Shown: positions 43,847 through 51,964, counted from the stretch's first letter. The stretch: DNA of 64,000 nt from Pseudoneobacillus sp052180215 (GCF_052180215.1 NZ_CP197471.1:3258001-3322000), one strand, 5' to 3'. Notes: generated by a model not told the origin, from the letters alone. Numbers and translations are program-made.

Positions 43847-43875
43847 ATTATATTATAAAATGAAAGGAGATTCAA
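43847..43875 (-). promoter_or_regulatory. Promoter of the pheST T-box transcript
   Basis: Minus strand TTGAAT (43870-43875), 17 bp, perfect TATAAT (43847-43852), located directly beyond the rlmP stop. Confidence 0.75.
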
Positions 43876-43882
43876 ATTGTTC

Positions 43883-44635
43883 TTAACAATTTTTAAAATA
43901 ATATAGTAAAATTCCCGTTGCAACTGCCACATTTAGTGATTCGCTTTTTCCGAAAATAGGTATATAAAGGTTTTGGTCTGTTTGATTCAATAACTCTGAT
44001 TGAATCCCATTCCCTTCATTTCCTACCATTAATGCAAAAGAGGATGATGGTGTAACTTTTGTATAAGTAGTACCATTTTCTAAGGCTGTCCCGTATATCG
44101 GAACATTAGCAGACTTTAATTTTTGAATCCATTCGGATAAGTCTCCTCTGATAATGGGTAAATGAAAGTGGCTACCTTGTGCAGATCGTAATACTTTAGC
44201 GTTGTAGATGTCGACACTTCCATTTCCAACGATAACCGTGTCAATCCCCACTGCATCAGCAGTTCGAATGATGGTCCCCAGATTTCCTGGATCTTGAACA
44301 GCGTCCAGAAGTAAAAAACTGTTACCATTGGCTATTTCCTGATCCGGTTGTTTACATACAGCAAAAATTCCTTGAGTCGTTTCCGTTTCAGCAAGTTCTT
44401 TTAATACTTCTTTATTGACGGTCGTAACTGGGATAGAACCGTAGTTCATTCTAGGTGGTATTTCTACTTCTTCAGAAAGGATGATTTCTAATACGGAATC
44501 TTCTATTTTTAATGCTTCTTCAACTAAATGAAAGCCTTCCACAAGAAAAGTTCCTGTCTTTTCTCGTTCTTTTTTCGTATGTAATTTTTTCCACTGTTTT
44601 ACTTGGGGGTTTTTAGATGAGTGGATGTATTTCAC
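43883..44635 (-). CDS. rlmP: SpoU-family 23S rRNA ribose methyltransferase (YsgA/RlmP)
   Basis: SPOUT-class enzyme that 2-prime-O-methylates rRNA; the B. subtilis ortholog YsgA was assigned as RlmP for G2553 of 23S rRNA. The 250 residues include an N-terminal substrate-binding domain (KYIHSSKNPQVKQWKKL) and the knotted SpoU domain with LDAVQDPGNLGTIIRTADA, ALMVGNEGNGI and ESLNVAVATGILLY. Translation starts at GTG (44635) behind AAAGGAG. It is divergent from sspI and lies next to pheS, as in B. subtilis. The exact target base is inferred by orthology. Confidence 0.92.
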   Translation of the reverse strand: MKYIHSSKNPQVKQWKKLHTKKEREKTGTFLVEGFHLVEEALKIEDSVLEIILSEEVEIPPRMNYGSIPVTTVNKEVLKELAETETTQGIFAVCKQPDQEIANGNSFLLLDAVQDPGNLGTIIRTADAVGIDTVIVGNGSVDIYNAKVLRSAQGSHFHLPIIRGDLSEWIQKLKSANVPIYGTALENGTTYTKVTPSSSFALMVGNEGNGIQSELLNQTDQNLYIPIFGKSESLNVAVATGILLYYFKNC

Positions 44636-44693
44636 TTTTATAACTCCTTTAACTTTCCATTATCAATTTTACTATTATAGCCTATTTTCAATA

Positions 44694-44700
44694 CATAATA
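44694..44700 (+). promoter_or_regulatory. Possible sigma-G -10 element of sspI
   Basis: CATAATA fits the sigma-G -10 CATNNTA and lies about 50 bp before the sspI start. The -35 at the expected distance is poor, so this is only a suggestion from the known forespore expression of sspI. Confidence 0.3.
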
Positions 44701-44752
44701 AAAGTAAATATGGAAAATCATATGAAGGAAAAGTAAGAAAGGAGTGGGAAGA

Positions 44753-44959
44753 ATGAATTTAAATCTGCGTAATGCTATTGTTCACAATGTACAAGGAAAT
44801 ACACAAGATGAATTAAGAGATACTATTGTCGATGCAATCCAAACTGGGGAAGAAAAAATGCTCCCAGGACTAGGTGTACTTTTTGAAATCATTTGGAATA
44901 ATTCTTCAGAGGATGAAAGAAAAGAAATGTTAGATACCCTGGAATCTGGACTGAAATAA
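44753..44959 (+). CDS. sspI: Small acid-soluble spore protein SspI
   Basis: SspI is a minor spore-core protein made in the forespore under sigma-G. The 68 residues match the family: MNLNLRNAIVHNVQGNTQDE, then TIVDAIQTGEEKMLPGLGV and FEIIW. I use the ATG at 44753, six bases after AAAGGAGTGGG...; three in-frame codons upstream lie in that site. It is divergent from rlmP, as in B. subtilis, and closed by a bidirectional terminator facing ysdC. Confidence 0.97.
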   Translation: MNLNLRNAIVHNVQGNTQDELRDTIVDAIQTGEEKMLPGLGVLFEIIWNNSSEDERKEMLDTLESGLK

Positions 44960-44962
44960 AGG

Positions 44963-44992
44963 TAAAACCCCGAAAATCAATTCGGGGTTTTA
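44963..44992. terminator. Bidirectional terminator between sspI and ysdC
   Basis: TAAAACCCCGAA and TTCGGGGTTTTA are perfectly complementary 12-nt arms with a 6-nt loop and T-runs both ways. Confidence 0.95.
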
Positions 44993-44997
44993 CTCTT

Positions 44998-46083
44998 TTA
45001 CTCGTAAGTAATTTTATCAACAGCTTCTTGATTTAAACGCTTTGTCACTTCTACGATTAATTTAACTGCATTTTCATAATCATCACGGTGAAGCATGGCA
45101 GCATGAGAGTGAATATAACGTGTTGCAATCGTAATAGCTAAAGAAGGCGCACCTTTGTGAGATAGATGCATAGAGCCAGCATCCGTTCCACCGCCTGCAA
45201 TAGCATCAAATTGATACGGGATCCCTAACTCATCCGCCACTCCTGTTACAAAATCACGAAGTCCTTTATGAGAGACCATGGATGCATCATATAATATGAT
45301 TTGAGGACCTTTACCCATTTTACTAAGTGCTTCTTTTTCTGAGATTCCAGGAGTATCTCCAGCAATCCCAACGTCTACTCCGAAGCCAATATCCGGCTGG
45401 ATGAAGTTAGCAGCTGTTCTTGCCCCTCTTAAACCAACCTCTTCTTGTACACATCCTACACTGTAAACTTCATTTTCATGGTTTTCAGCTTTTAACTGCT
45501 TTAATACATCAATTGCAATCGCACAACCAATACGATTATCCCACGCTTTTGCTAAAAGCATTTTTTCATTGTTCATGACAGTAAACTCAAAGTATGGAAC
45601 AACCATGTCGCCAGGACGAACTCCCCACTCCATTACTTCTTCACGACTAGATGCACCAATATCAATAAACATATCCTTGATTTCAACTGGCTTCTTTCTT
45701 GCTTCTGCAGTTAAGATATGCGGCGGCTTCGATCCAATTACCCCTGTCACATCACCATTTTTTGTCACGATTGTCACACGTTGAGCCAGCATAACTTGTG
45801 ACCACCATCCGCCAACGGTCTGGAATTTTAGGAAACCTTTATCATCAATACTTGTAATCATGAAACCTACTTCATCTAAGTGGCCAGCAATCATAATTTT
45901 AGGACCGCCTACTTTGCCCACTTTCTTTGCAATTAAGCTGCCTAGATTATCGGTTGTAACTTCATCAGCAAAAGGCTCTATGTATTTCTTCATTACTTCG
46001 CGAGGTTCTCTTTCATTACCAGGAATCCCCTTCGCGTCCGTTAAATCCTTTAACATTTGCAATGTTTCATCTAATTTTGTCAT
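44998..46083 (-). CDS. ysdC: M42 family aminopeptidase (YsdC)
   Basis: M42 enzymes are dodecameric di-metal aminopeptidases of glutamyl aminopeptidase or endoglucanase-M type. The 361 residues, the length of B. subtilis YsdC, contain the metal ligands in AGHLDEVGFM, AWDNRIGCA, VQEEVGLRGA (catalytic Glu), VDVGIAGDTPG and the C-terminal RYIHSHAAMLHRDD. I start at the ATG at 46083 behind AAGGGAG; the frame stays open 15 codons further, through that site. Peptide specificity is not known. Confidence 0.94.
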   Translation of the reverse strand: MTKLDETLQMLKDLTDAKGIPGNEREPREVMKKYIEPFADEVTTDNLGSLIAKKVGKVGGPKIMIAGHLDEVGFMITSIDDKGFLKFQTVGGWWSQVMLAQRVTIVTKNGDVTGVIGSKPPHILTAEARKKPVEIKDMFIDIGASSREEVMEWGVRPGDMVVPYFEFTVMNNEKMLLAKAWDNRIGCAIAIDVLKQLKAENHENEVYSVGCVQEEVGLRGARTAANFIQPDIGFGVDVGIAGDTPGISEKEALSKMGKGPQIILYDASMVSHKGLRDFVTGVADELGIPYQFDAIAGGGTDAGSMHLSHKGAPSLAITIATRYIHSHAAMLHRDDYENAVKLIVEVTKRLNQEAVDKITYE

Positions 46084-46156
46084 GATATAGGCTCCCTTTT
46101 TTATGTATTCTATTTTTCCATTATACAAACGAATAGAGAAATGTACAAATTTTCTG

Positions 46157-46645
46157 CTAATAACCCTTCTCTTGTCTTTGATAATTTACTTCATTTTTAA
46201 GAATATATGCTTGTTCAATTTCTTGGCGGCCGAAACCTAAAAACTCTCCCAATAATAAAAACTCATTAAAAAGTTGTTCGTAGTTTTCGAATGTGGCATT
46301 ATTTCTAAATTTATTTACCAGACTATATATTTCTAAAAATTGTTCTGTTAGCTCTTTTTTTCCAGAAGAGCTAATGTGAATTTCTTTCTTCTCAAACCCT
46401 TTTTCTAATCCAAGCGATAAAATAAAATGCAAGCCATCTACATACTCCTCACCTATTTTTTCTCTTGGTGCTGGTGGTTTTAAACTCCAAAACTTAAAAC
46501 AACGGGTTTCGTTGGCCAGCTCTCCGAATTCAACAAGAAGCGCTAACACTTTTTTCTCAAATAGATTTTCATTTTGTATATCGTGATTCGTTTCAATATG
46601 AGAATCCAATTCTTTTTGCATAGAGAAAAGTTTTTCAAAATTCAT
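46157..46645 (-). CDS. Predicted all-alpha dUTP diphosphatase (dUTPase_2/MazG-like)
   Basis: The 162-residue helical protein carries the metal-binding pairs of all-alpha NTP pyrophosphatases: EFGELANETRCFKFW (ExxE) in the first half and EEYVDGLHFILSLGLE (ExxD) in the second, matching dimeric dUTPases that hydrolyse dUTP to dUMP. The ATG at 46645 follows AAAGGATGG by six bases; the open frame extends 49 codons upstream, but that segment covers the ysdB promoter and start on the other strand and is not credible. It is divergent from ysdB. Substrate dUTP is the family expectation, not shown here. Confidence 0.85.
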   Translation of the reverse strand: MNFEKLFSMQKELDSHIETNHDIQNENLFEKKVLALLVEFGELANETRCFKFWSLKPPAPREKIGEEYVDGLHFILSLGLEKGFEKKEIHISSSGKKELTEQFLEIYSLVNKFRNNATFENYEQLFNEFLLLGEFLGFGRQEIEQAYILKNEVNYQRQEKGY

Positions 46646-46684
46646 TGGTAACCATCCTTTCTTCAAAAAAATTATATCAAACTT

Positions 46685-46710
46685 TGAAACCTTTTTTGTA
46701 CTGAAACGTA
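46685..46710 (+). promoter_or_regulatory. Sigma-W promoter of ysdB
   Basis: TGAAAC (46685-46690), a 16-bp spacer and CGTA (46707-46710) match the extracytoplasmic sigma-W consensus exactly. ysdB belongs to the sigma-W regulon in B. subtilis, to my recollection, which supports the call. Confidence 0.88.
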
Positions 46711-46745
46711 AATCAAGAAAAAGACGACTATTGGAGGACGGTTTT

Positions 46746-47123
46746 ATGTGGTTACTTCGGATGCTATTATTAGCGCTTATATTGTTCCTCATTTACTACC
46801 TTATCAAATATATTTTTAATCCTAAACGAAAACTTGAATTAGCTCATGAACAAAAACGTTATTTTCTTTACGATGATCCGAATAATGTCCGTAAAAATTT
46901 TCTTCTCACATATAAGGGAGTTCTTTTTGAAGGGGAAAAGTATCTTGGCACAACCGATGAAGCATTTGAAGTGGTTTCCATCTTTATTTGGCCAAAAAAT
47001 ATAGCAAGTTTAAAAGGTTTAGGGAAGAATGACTTTCTTTTCATAGAAGAAAACATCCGAATGAACTATCCCAATGCAAAAATCGATTGGAAAAGCCCCA
47101 TCAAGGAACTTTTAAATCAGTAA
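46746..47123 (+). CDS. ysdB: YsdB, membrane-anchored protein of the sigma-W stress response
   Basis: The 125-residue protein starts with one hydrophobic anchor (MWLLRMLLLALILFLIYYLI) followed by a soluble domain with conserved-looking KRYFLYDDPNNVRKNF, YKGVLFEGEKYLG and EVVSIFIWPK segments. Its function is unknown. GGAGG lies eight bases before the ATG at 46746, which I prefer to one five codons earlier within the site. A sigma-W promoter precedes it, so it is probably induced by cell-envelope stress. It is closed by a bidirectional terminator. Confidence 0.88.
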   Translation: MWLLRMLLLALILFLIYYLIKYIFNPKRKLELAHEQKRYFLYDDPNNVRKNFLLTYKGVLFEGEKYLGTTDEAFEVVSIFIWPKNIASLKGLGKNDFLFIEENIRMNYPNAKIDWKSPIKELLNQ

Positions 47124-47183
47124 AACAGATAGGGGCTGGAGCTAGACAATTTTCGAAGTCACAAAAAGTTATCCTTTCTTACC

Positions 47184-47231
47184 AATTATAAAAGGTGCCC
47201 GCTTTTGAAAAAGTGGGCACCTTTTATAATT
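47184..47231. terminator. Long bidirectional terminator between ysdB and the VTT-domain gene
   Basis: A 23-nt stem (47184-47206 with 47209-47231; one mismatch) with AAAGGTGCCC/GGGCACCTTT in the middle serves both convergent genes. The preceding bases 47131-47153 resemble the end of the repeat at 55413-55526. Confidence 0.88.
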
Positions 47232-47241
47232 GAGATCGTTT

Positions 47242-47820
47242 TTAAACTGATGTACTTTCCTTAAAAAATTCCTTCCATTTTATAACCGCCATCTTTTCCC
47301 TTAATAAATAAACAAGCATAGACAAAGCAAATAATATAACTAGAATCATCGATGGAGTGAAGCGGCTAATAAACTGCCCAAAGATCGTATAAAAAAAGGC
47401 TAATGGAAGATTGGAATAGAAGGAACCCCAAACATATTGTTTAAAACCCTTCTTCCTCTGCAAAAGACAAAAATTCATTAAATGAAAATGGATAAATGGT
47501 ATCAGTCTTAGCACGGCAATTTGGCCAACGGTTAAATTCCTATATGGTCCAAACCATTTCTCTTTTATTTTTGACAGTTTGTCATACGTTTTTGGCATTT
47601 TTTGAACGATAAAATAAAATAGAATGCTAACTAACATTAAACCGATTAAAGAATAAACCGTACCTAATGCAGTACCAAACAATACTCCCCCAGCTATACA
47701 GACCACTGCCACAGGAATAAATAAGAATTGCCTCAATAAATGAAATAAAATAAAGACTAACGGTGCAAGAATGCCAACAGATTCTACTAGTATAAACACC
47801 ATGGATAGTTGCTCATTCAT
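47242..47820 (-). CDS. TVP38/TMEM64 family membrane protein (VTT domain)
   Basis: The 192-residue protein has about five hydrophobic segments and the VTT/DedA-like pattern: LLRQFLFIPVAVVCIAGGVLFG followed by GTVYSLIGLMLVSI, and later RLIPFIHFHLMNF with a re-entrant-type loop. Eukaryotic relatives are lipid scramblases; the bacterial role is unsettled. AAGGTG precedes the ATG at 47820. It lies between ysdA and ysdB. B. subtilis has a TVP38 gene (ytxB) next to thrS instead, so this may be a relocated ortholog. Confidence 0.88.
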   Translation of the reverse strand: MNEQLSMVFILVESVGILAPLVFILFHLLRQFLFIPVAVVCIAGGVLFGTALGTVYSLIGLMLVSILFYFIVQKMPKTYDKLSKIKEKWFGPYRNLTVGQIAVLRLIPFIHFHLMNFCLLQRKKGFKQYVWGSFYSNLPLAFFYTIFGQFISRFTPSMILVILFALSMLVYLLREKMAVIKWKEFFKESTSV

Positions 47821-47892
47821 TTTTTCACCTTCTCTGACTGACTTAAGGAGGTACTTGTAAAGTCTATAAAATCAGACAAGATATTATGACAA

Positions 47893-48147
47893 TTATTTTA
47901 AATATAAGGCAAAAAGAACAATTTCAATCACTGCAAGCAGTGGAAAGCCAATGCGAAATGATGTATGTTTGGTTTTATGTCTAAAAATGTTCATCCCAAT
48001 TGTTGTACCAACGGCTCCAAAACAAATAGCTGTTATCCATAAGGCCCTTTCGCTTATTCGATATTGACCTTTTTTAGCTTTATTTTTATCGACTCCCATT
48101 AAAATAAAACCATACAGGTTAATCAAAAGTAAAATGATACTAACCAA
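47893..48147 (-). CDS. ysdA: DUF1294 family membrane protein (YsdA)
   Basis: The 84-residue protein has a first hydrophobic span (VSIILLLINLYGFILMG), the family motif DKNKAKKGQYRISERALW, a second span and the HKTKHTSFRIGFPLL segment. The family is of unknown function and usually follows rplT in Bacillus. I choose the TTG at 48147, which has GGAGAGG upstream and gives a length near that of the B. subtilis protein; the frame extends 22 codons further through the ribosome binding site. The rplT terminator separates it from the ribosomal operon. Confidence 0.85.
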   Translation of the reverse strand: MVSIILLLINLYGFILMGVDKNKAKKGQYRISERALWITAICFGAVGTTIGMNIFRHKTKHTSFRIGFPLLAVIEIVLFALYLK

Positions 48148-48173
48148 GTTTTCCTCTCCTCTATAAAAATAAT

Positions 48174-48205
48174 CAAAAAGCCACCCTCGGAAACCGAGAA
48201 TGGCT
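48174..48205 (-). terminator. Terminator of infC-rpmI-rplT
   Basis: AGCCA..CTCGG (48179-48190) pairs with CCGAG..TGGCT (48194-48205) with one internal mismatch region; the minus strand continues TTTTTGATT. Confidence 0.88.
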
Positions 48206-48219
48206 ATGGTCAATAAAAA

Positions 48220-48579
48220 TTATTTATTGAATTGAGCTTTTGCAGCGTTTGCTAATTCAGCAAATGCGTTAGCGTCGCTAATTGCTAATTCAGCAAGCAT
48301 TTTGCGGTTTACTTCGATACCAGCAAGCTTTAAACCGTGCATTAAACGGCTGTAAGAAAGACCGTTCATACGAGCTGCAGCATTGATACGAGTAACCCAA
48401 AGCTTACGGAAGTCGCGCTTCTTTTGGCGACGGTCACGGAAAGCATACATTAAAGATTTCATAACTTGTTGGTTAGCAACTTTGTATAATGTATGTTTTG
48501 AACCGTAATAACCTTTAGCTAATTTGATAATTTTTTTACGACGTCTGCGAGTAACTGTACCGCCTTTTACACGTGGCAT
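48220..48579 (-). CDS. rplT: Ribosomal protein bL20
   Basis: L20 is an early-binding 50S assembly protein that also represses its own operon through the infC leader. The 119 residues are typical: a basic N-terminal extension MPRVKGGTVTRRRRKKIIK and the globular part with MKSLMYAFRDRRQKKRDFR and GLSYSRLMHGLKLAGIEVNR. AGGAGGG precedes the ATG. It is the last gene of infC-rpmI-rplT, 37 bp after rpmI. Confidence 0.99.
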   Translation of the reverse strand: MPRVKGGTVTRRRRKKIIKLAKGYYGSKHTLYKVANQQVMKSLMYAFRDRRQKKRDFRKLWVTRINAAARMNGLSYSRLMHGLKLAGIEVNRKMLAELAISDANAFAELANAAKAQFNK

Positions 48580-48616
48580 GTGTTTTCCCTCCTATATTTC
48601 AATCAATCGATCAATA

Positions 48617-48817
48617 TTACTTAACGTTTACTAATAAGAAACGAATACGCTTGTAGTCACCACGAGAAACTAGAGAAGCTTTACGTAAATGACGCTTTTG
48701 CTTTTGTGATTTGTTTGAGAACATATGGCTTCTATATGCGTGTGAACGCTTTAATTTACCAGACCCTGTTCTTTTGAAACGCTTTGCAGCGCCACGGTGA
48801 GTTTTCATTTTAGGCAT
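48617..48817 (-). CDS. rpmI: Ribosomal protein bL35
   Basis: L35 is a small basic protein of the large ribosomal subunit. The 66 residues match the family: MPKMKTHRGAAKRFKRTGSG, KLKRSHAYRSHMF and a C-terminal RKASLVSRGDYKRIRFLL. AGGAGG lies before the ATG at 48817, 12 bp after infC. It is co-transcribed with infC and rplT and presumably subject to the same L20 control. Confidence 0.99.
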   Translation of the reverse strand: MPKMKTHRGAAKRFKRTGSGKLKRSHAYRSHMFSNKSQKQKRHLRKASLVSRGDYKRIRFLLVNVK

Positions 48818-48829
48818 TATGGTATCCTC

Positions 48830-49348
48830 CTATTGCTTATCAATTTTCGGTGCTAACATTAAGAACATACTGCGACCATCCATTTTTGGTGGTGATTCAA
48901 CAGTTGCTACTTCAGCACAAGCAGCTGAAAAACGGTCTAATACTTTTTGACCAATTTCTTTATGAGTAATGGCACGTCCTTTAAAACGGATTGATGCTTT
49001 TACTTTATCGCCTTTTTCTAAAAATTTAATAGCGTTACGAAGCTTTGTATTAAAGTCATGCTCATCAATTGTTGGGCTAAGGCGAACCTCTTTAATATTG
49101 ATGATCTTTTGATTTTTACGAGCTTCTTTGTCTTTCTTTTGTTGCTCAAATTTAAACTTTCCATAGTCCATAATACGAGCTACAGGTGGTTTAGCATTTG
49201 GTGCAACTAATACTACATCAAGATTTACACGAGCAGCAATTTCTAATGCTTCGATTTTTGTCTTGATTCCCAATTGGTCACCATTTTGGTCGATAAGACG
49301 AACTTCGCGTGCGCGAATTCCCTCGTTTAACATCATGTCTTTACTAAT
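48830..49348 (-). CDS. infC: Translation initiation factor IF-3, started at an AUU codon
   Basis: IF-3 binds the 30S subunit, discriminates against non-canonical start codons and prevents subunit joining. The N-terminal domain (NEGIRAREVRLIDQNGDQLG) and C-terminal domain (VRLSPTIDEHDFNTKLRNA, IRFKGRAITHKEIG) are complete. The strong site GGAGGTG stands seven bases before an ATT at 49348, giving Met-Ser-Lys-Asp-Met-Met-Leu as in Bacillus IF-3; the ATG at 49336 would be 19 bases from the site. An AUU start allows autoregulation by IF-3. The product is 172 residues. Confidence 0.96.
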   Translation of the reverse strand: MSKDMMLNEGIRAREVRLIDQNGDQLGIKTKIEALEIAARVNLDVVLVAPNAKPPVARIMDYGKFKFEQQKKDKEARKNQKIINIKEVRLSPTIDEHDFNTKLRNAIKFLEKGDKVKASIRFKGRAITHKEIGQKVLDRFSAACAEVATVESPPKMDGRSMFLMLAPKIDKQ

Positions 49349-49412
49349 AGTTAGACACCTCCAAGGTTTTTTAAGCGAATACAGCGAATAATCAACATCC
49401 CGCTAAAACAAT

Positions 49413-49560
49413 AAAAAAGTGTGGATGCATTATACACCCACACTTAACGAAACAAATTCAATAGTTGTTTTCGTAGAACCTGTCAACTGCTTAAAGGCGT
49501 CAATTCAGGTGAGAAGCGGGTGCTTCTTCTTGTTTCAGCTTGTATTCAATTACCTTAGTT
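49413..49560 (-). promoter_or_regulatory. L20 leader (autoregulatory attenuator of infC-rpmI-rplT)
   Basis: The minus-strand leader contains GAAGCACCCGCTTCTCACCT and GAATTGACGCC followed by AAGCAGTTGACAGGTT, resembling the Firmicute L20 leader that mimics the L20 site on 23S rRNA. It ends in a terminator (49413-49446) with stem AAGTGTGGGTG/CATCCACACTT and a T-run, upstream of the infC ribosome binding site. L20 binding is expected to favour termination. Confidence 0.88.
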
Positions 49561-49590
49561 ACTATATCATAGGCAATGATGTTATGTCAA
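49561..49590 (-). promoter_or_regulatory. Sigma-A promoter of infC-rpmI-rplT
   Basis: Minus strand TTGACA (49585-49590), 18 bp, TATAGT (49561-49566). It gives a leader of about 205 nt before infC. The remaining 49591-49686 toward thrS shows nothing else definite. Confidence 0.78.
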
Positions 49591-49686
49591 ACAATTCATG
49601 TTTTGCAACAACGTTTTAAATATTATCAAAATATACATCACATTGCAATAGATTTTCAAAAAAAATCTAAATAACAACATTATCCA

Positions 49687-51618
49687 TTAACGTGTAACTT
49701 CAGCTACAAGCTTATTGGCAAAATCAGAAAGTGATACGGTCTCTGAATCTTGTTCTCCATATTTACGAACATTAACAGCTTTATTTTCCACTTCCTTATC
49801 CCCAACTACAAGCATGTAAGGGATTTTTTGCATTTGTGCTTCACGGATTTTGTAACCGATTTTTTCATCACGTTGGTCAAGCTCGACACGTAATCCTTTT
49901 GATTGAAGCAATTCCTTTACTTCACGAGCATAGTCACCATGAACAGTTGGTGAAACAGGGATCACTTGAACTTGAACAGGTGCTAACCATGCTGGGAAAG
50001 CGCCCTTGTATTCTTCGATTAAATAAGCAACAAATCGTTCCATAGTTGATACGACACCACGGTGAATAACAACCGGACGATGCTGTTTTCCATCCTCACC
50101 GATATAGCTTAGATCAAAGCGTTCTGGTAATAAGAAATCTAATTGAACGGTTGATAATGTTTCTTCTTTACCAAGGGCTGTTTTTACTTGAACATCAAGC
50201 TTTGGACCGTAGAAAGCCGCTTCGCCTTCAGCCTCAAAATAGTTAACACCGATCTCATCCATCGCTTCTTTCAGCATGGATTGAGCCTTATTCCACATTT
50301 CATCATCGTCAAAATATTTTTCTGTATCTTGAGGATCACGGTATGATAATCGGAAGGAATAATCGTTAATGTTAAAGTCCTTATACACTTCTAACACTAA
50401 ATTCACAACACGTTTAAATTCATCTTTAATTTGATCAGGACGAACAAAGATGTGTGCATCATTTAAAGTCATACCACGAACGCGCTGTAACCCTGATAAA
50501 GCTCCTGACATTTCATAACGATGCATCGTTCCAAGCTCAGCAATACGAATTGGCAGCTCACGATAACTATGCGGGGCATTCTTGTAAACCATCATATGGT
50601 GCGGACAGTTCATTGGACGTAGAACAAGCTGTTCATTATCCATTTCCATTACAGGGAACATATCTTCTTGATAGTGAGCCCAGTGCCCAGAAGTTTTATA
50701 AAGATCCACACTACCCATGATTGGAGTGTATACATGGTCATATCCAAGACGAACTTCTTTATCAACAATATATCGTTCAATTGTACGTCTAATGGTTGCA
50801 CCTTTAGGCAGCCATACAGGTAGACCTTGTCCAACTAATTGATTATTAGTAAATAAGTTTAATTCTTTACCAATTTTACGATGGTCACGTTCCTTAGCTT
50901 CTTCCAATAAACGTAGGTGTTCTGCTAAATCCTCTTTCTTAAAGAAGGCAGTTCCATAAATACGTTGAAGCATTTTATTGTCGCTATTACCGCGCCAGTA
51001 TGCACCTGCAATACTTAGTAGCTTGAATTCCTTTAATTTCCCTGTTGAAGGGACATGGACTCCACGGCAAAGGTCAAGAAATTCACCTTGTTGATAAACC
51101 GTAACCGTCTCATTAGCAGGAATGGCTTCAATTAATTCTAATTTATACTCATCATCCATTTCTTTAAAAAGCTGTACAGCTTCGTCTCTAGAAACTTCTT
51201 TACGGATAATATCTAAATTCTCATTAATAATTTTAGACATTTCCTTTTCAATTTTCGGTAAATCTTCCGGTGTAATAGATTCCTCAACATCTACATCATA
51301 ATAAAATCCACCTTCAATAACCGGCCCAACCCCAAGCTTTACTTTAGGATACAAACGTTTTAATGCTTGTGCCATTAAGTGTGCAGAACTATGACGTAAA
51401 ACCTCTATAGCCTCTGGTTGATCTTGAGTAATAATTTCAATCGCACCATCTTCCATAATCGGACGACGAAGATCATACATTTGACCATTTAATTTAGCGG
51501 CGATGGCTTTCTTTTTTAGACCTGAACTAATGGATGCTGCTATATCTTCTGTTGTCGTTCCCATAGGAAACTCCTTAACAGCACCATCTGGAAACGAAAC
51601 TTTTACAAGCTCACTCAT
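49687..51618 (-). CDS. thrS: Threonine-tRNA ligase
   Basis: ThrS charges tRNA-Thr and edits Ser-tRNA-Thr. The 643 residues have the N-terminal TGS domain (about 1-64), the editing domain with HSSAHLMAQAL and the conserved CRGVHVPSTG, the class II catalytic core (YKTSGHWAHYQEDMF, RPMNCPHHM, motif 3 HRGVVSTMERFVAYLIE) and a C-terminal anticodon-binding domain (VQVIPVSPTVHGDYA). AAAGGAGG lies before the ATG at 51618. Expression is controlled by the T-box upstream. In B. subtilis thrS belongs to the same region. Confidence 0.99.
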   Translation of the reverse strand: MSELVKVSFPDGAVKEFPMGTTTEDIAASISSGLKKKAIAAKLNGQMYDLRRPIMEDGAIEIITQDQPEAIEVLRHSSAHLMAQALKRLYPKVKLGVGPVIEGGFYYDVDVEESITPEDLPKIEKEMSKIINENLDIIRKEVSRDEAVQLFKEMDDEYKLELIEAIPANETVTVYQQGEFLDLCRGVHVPSTGKLKEFKLLSIAGAYWRGNSDNKMLQRIYGTAFFKKEDLAEHLRLLEEAKERDHRKIGKELNLFTNNQLVGQGLPVWLPKGATIRRTIERYIVDKEVRLGYDHVYTPIMGSVDLYKTSGHWAHYQEDMFPVMEMDNEQLVLRPMNCPHHMMVYKNAPHSYRELPIRIAELGTMHRYEMSGALSGLQRVRGMTLNDAHIFVRPDQIKDEFKRVVNLVLEVYKDFNINDYSFRLSYRDPQDTEKYFDDDEMWNKAQSMLKEAMDEIGVNYFEAEGEAAFYGPKLDVQVKTALGKEETLSTVQLDFLLPERFDLSYIGEDGKQHRPVVIHRGVVSTMERFVAYLIEEYKGAFPAWLAPVQVQVIPVSPTVHGDYAREVKELLQSKGLRVELDQRDEKIGYKIREAQMQKIPYMLVVGDKEVENKAVNVRKYGEQDSETVSLSDFANKLVAEVTR

Positions 51619-51663
51619 GTTACTACTTCCTCCTTTAAAATTGCGCTATGCGTCAAATAAAAT

Positions 51664-51905
51664 AAAAAAACCCGTCCCTAGGAAAAGGGACGAGTTTAAT
51701 AAACACGTGGTTCCACCCAAATTTTCACAACTTAAACTAAAAGTCATGACTTTGTATCGATAACGGTTTTTGCCGTCAACCCCTACTATTTCGTTCAAGG
51801 TTGAAGTTTAAAGGTGGTAAGTATTCTGATCAAGTTAGGAAGTTTTCAGCCTGGACTTCCCTCTCTAAAAAACTGATTGGTAGAACACCCATGTCCTTAT
51901 CATTA
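51664..51905 (-). promoter_or_regulatory. T-box riboswitch of thrS, specifier ACC (Thr)
   Basis: Minus strand TGGGTGGAACCACG (51706-51719) is the T-box, followed by the terminator stem CGTCCC/GGGACG (51673-51692) with seven T. Upstream, ACTTACCACC in the Stem I region places ACC (51816-51818) as the likely threonine specifier, followed by A as usual. Confidence 0.93.
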
Positions 51906-51935
51906 CTTTTTACTATTATCATTAATATGTACAGT

Positions 51936-51964
51936 ATTATAGTTTGTAATGATTAGAAAATCAA
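51936..51964 (-). promoter_or_regulatory. Promoter of the thrS T-box transcript
   Basis: Minus strand TTGATT (51959-51964), 17 bp, perfect TATAAT (51936-51941), just past the ytxC stop. Confidence 0.75.

Noticed and set aside
46646..46792. N-terminal extension of the dUTPase-like gene
   Set aside because: It would cover the sigma-W promoter and start of ysdB; the ATG at 46645 has a proper site and fits the family length.
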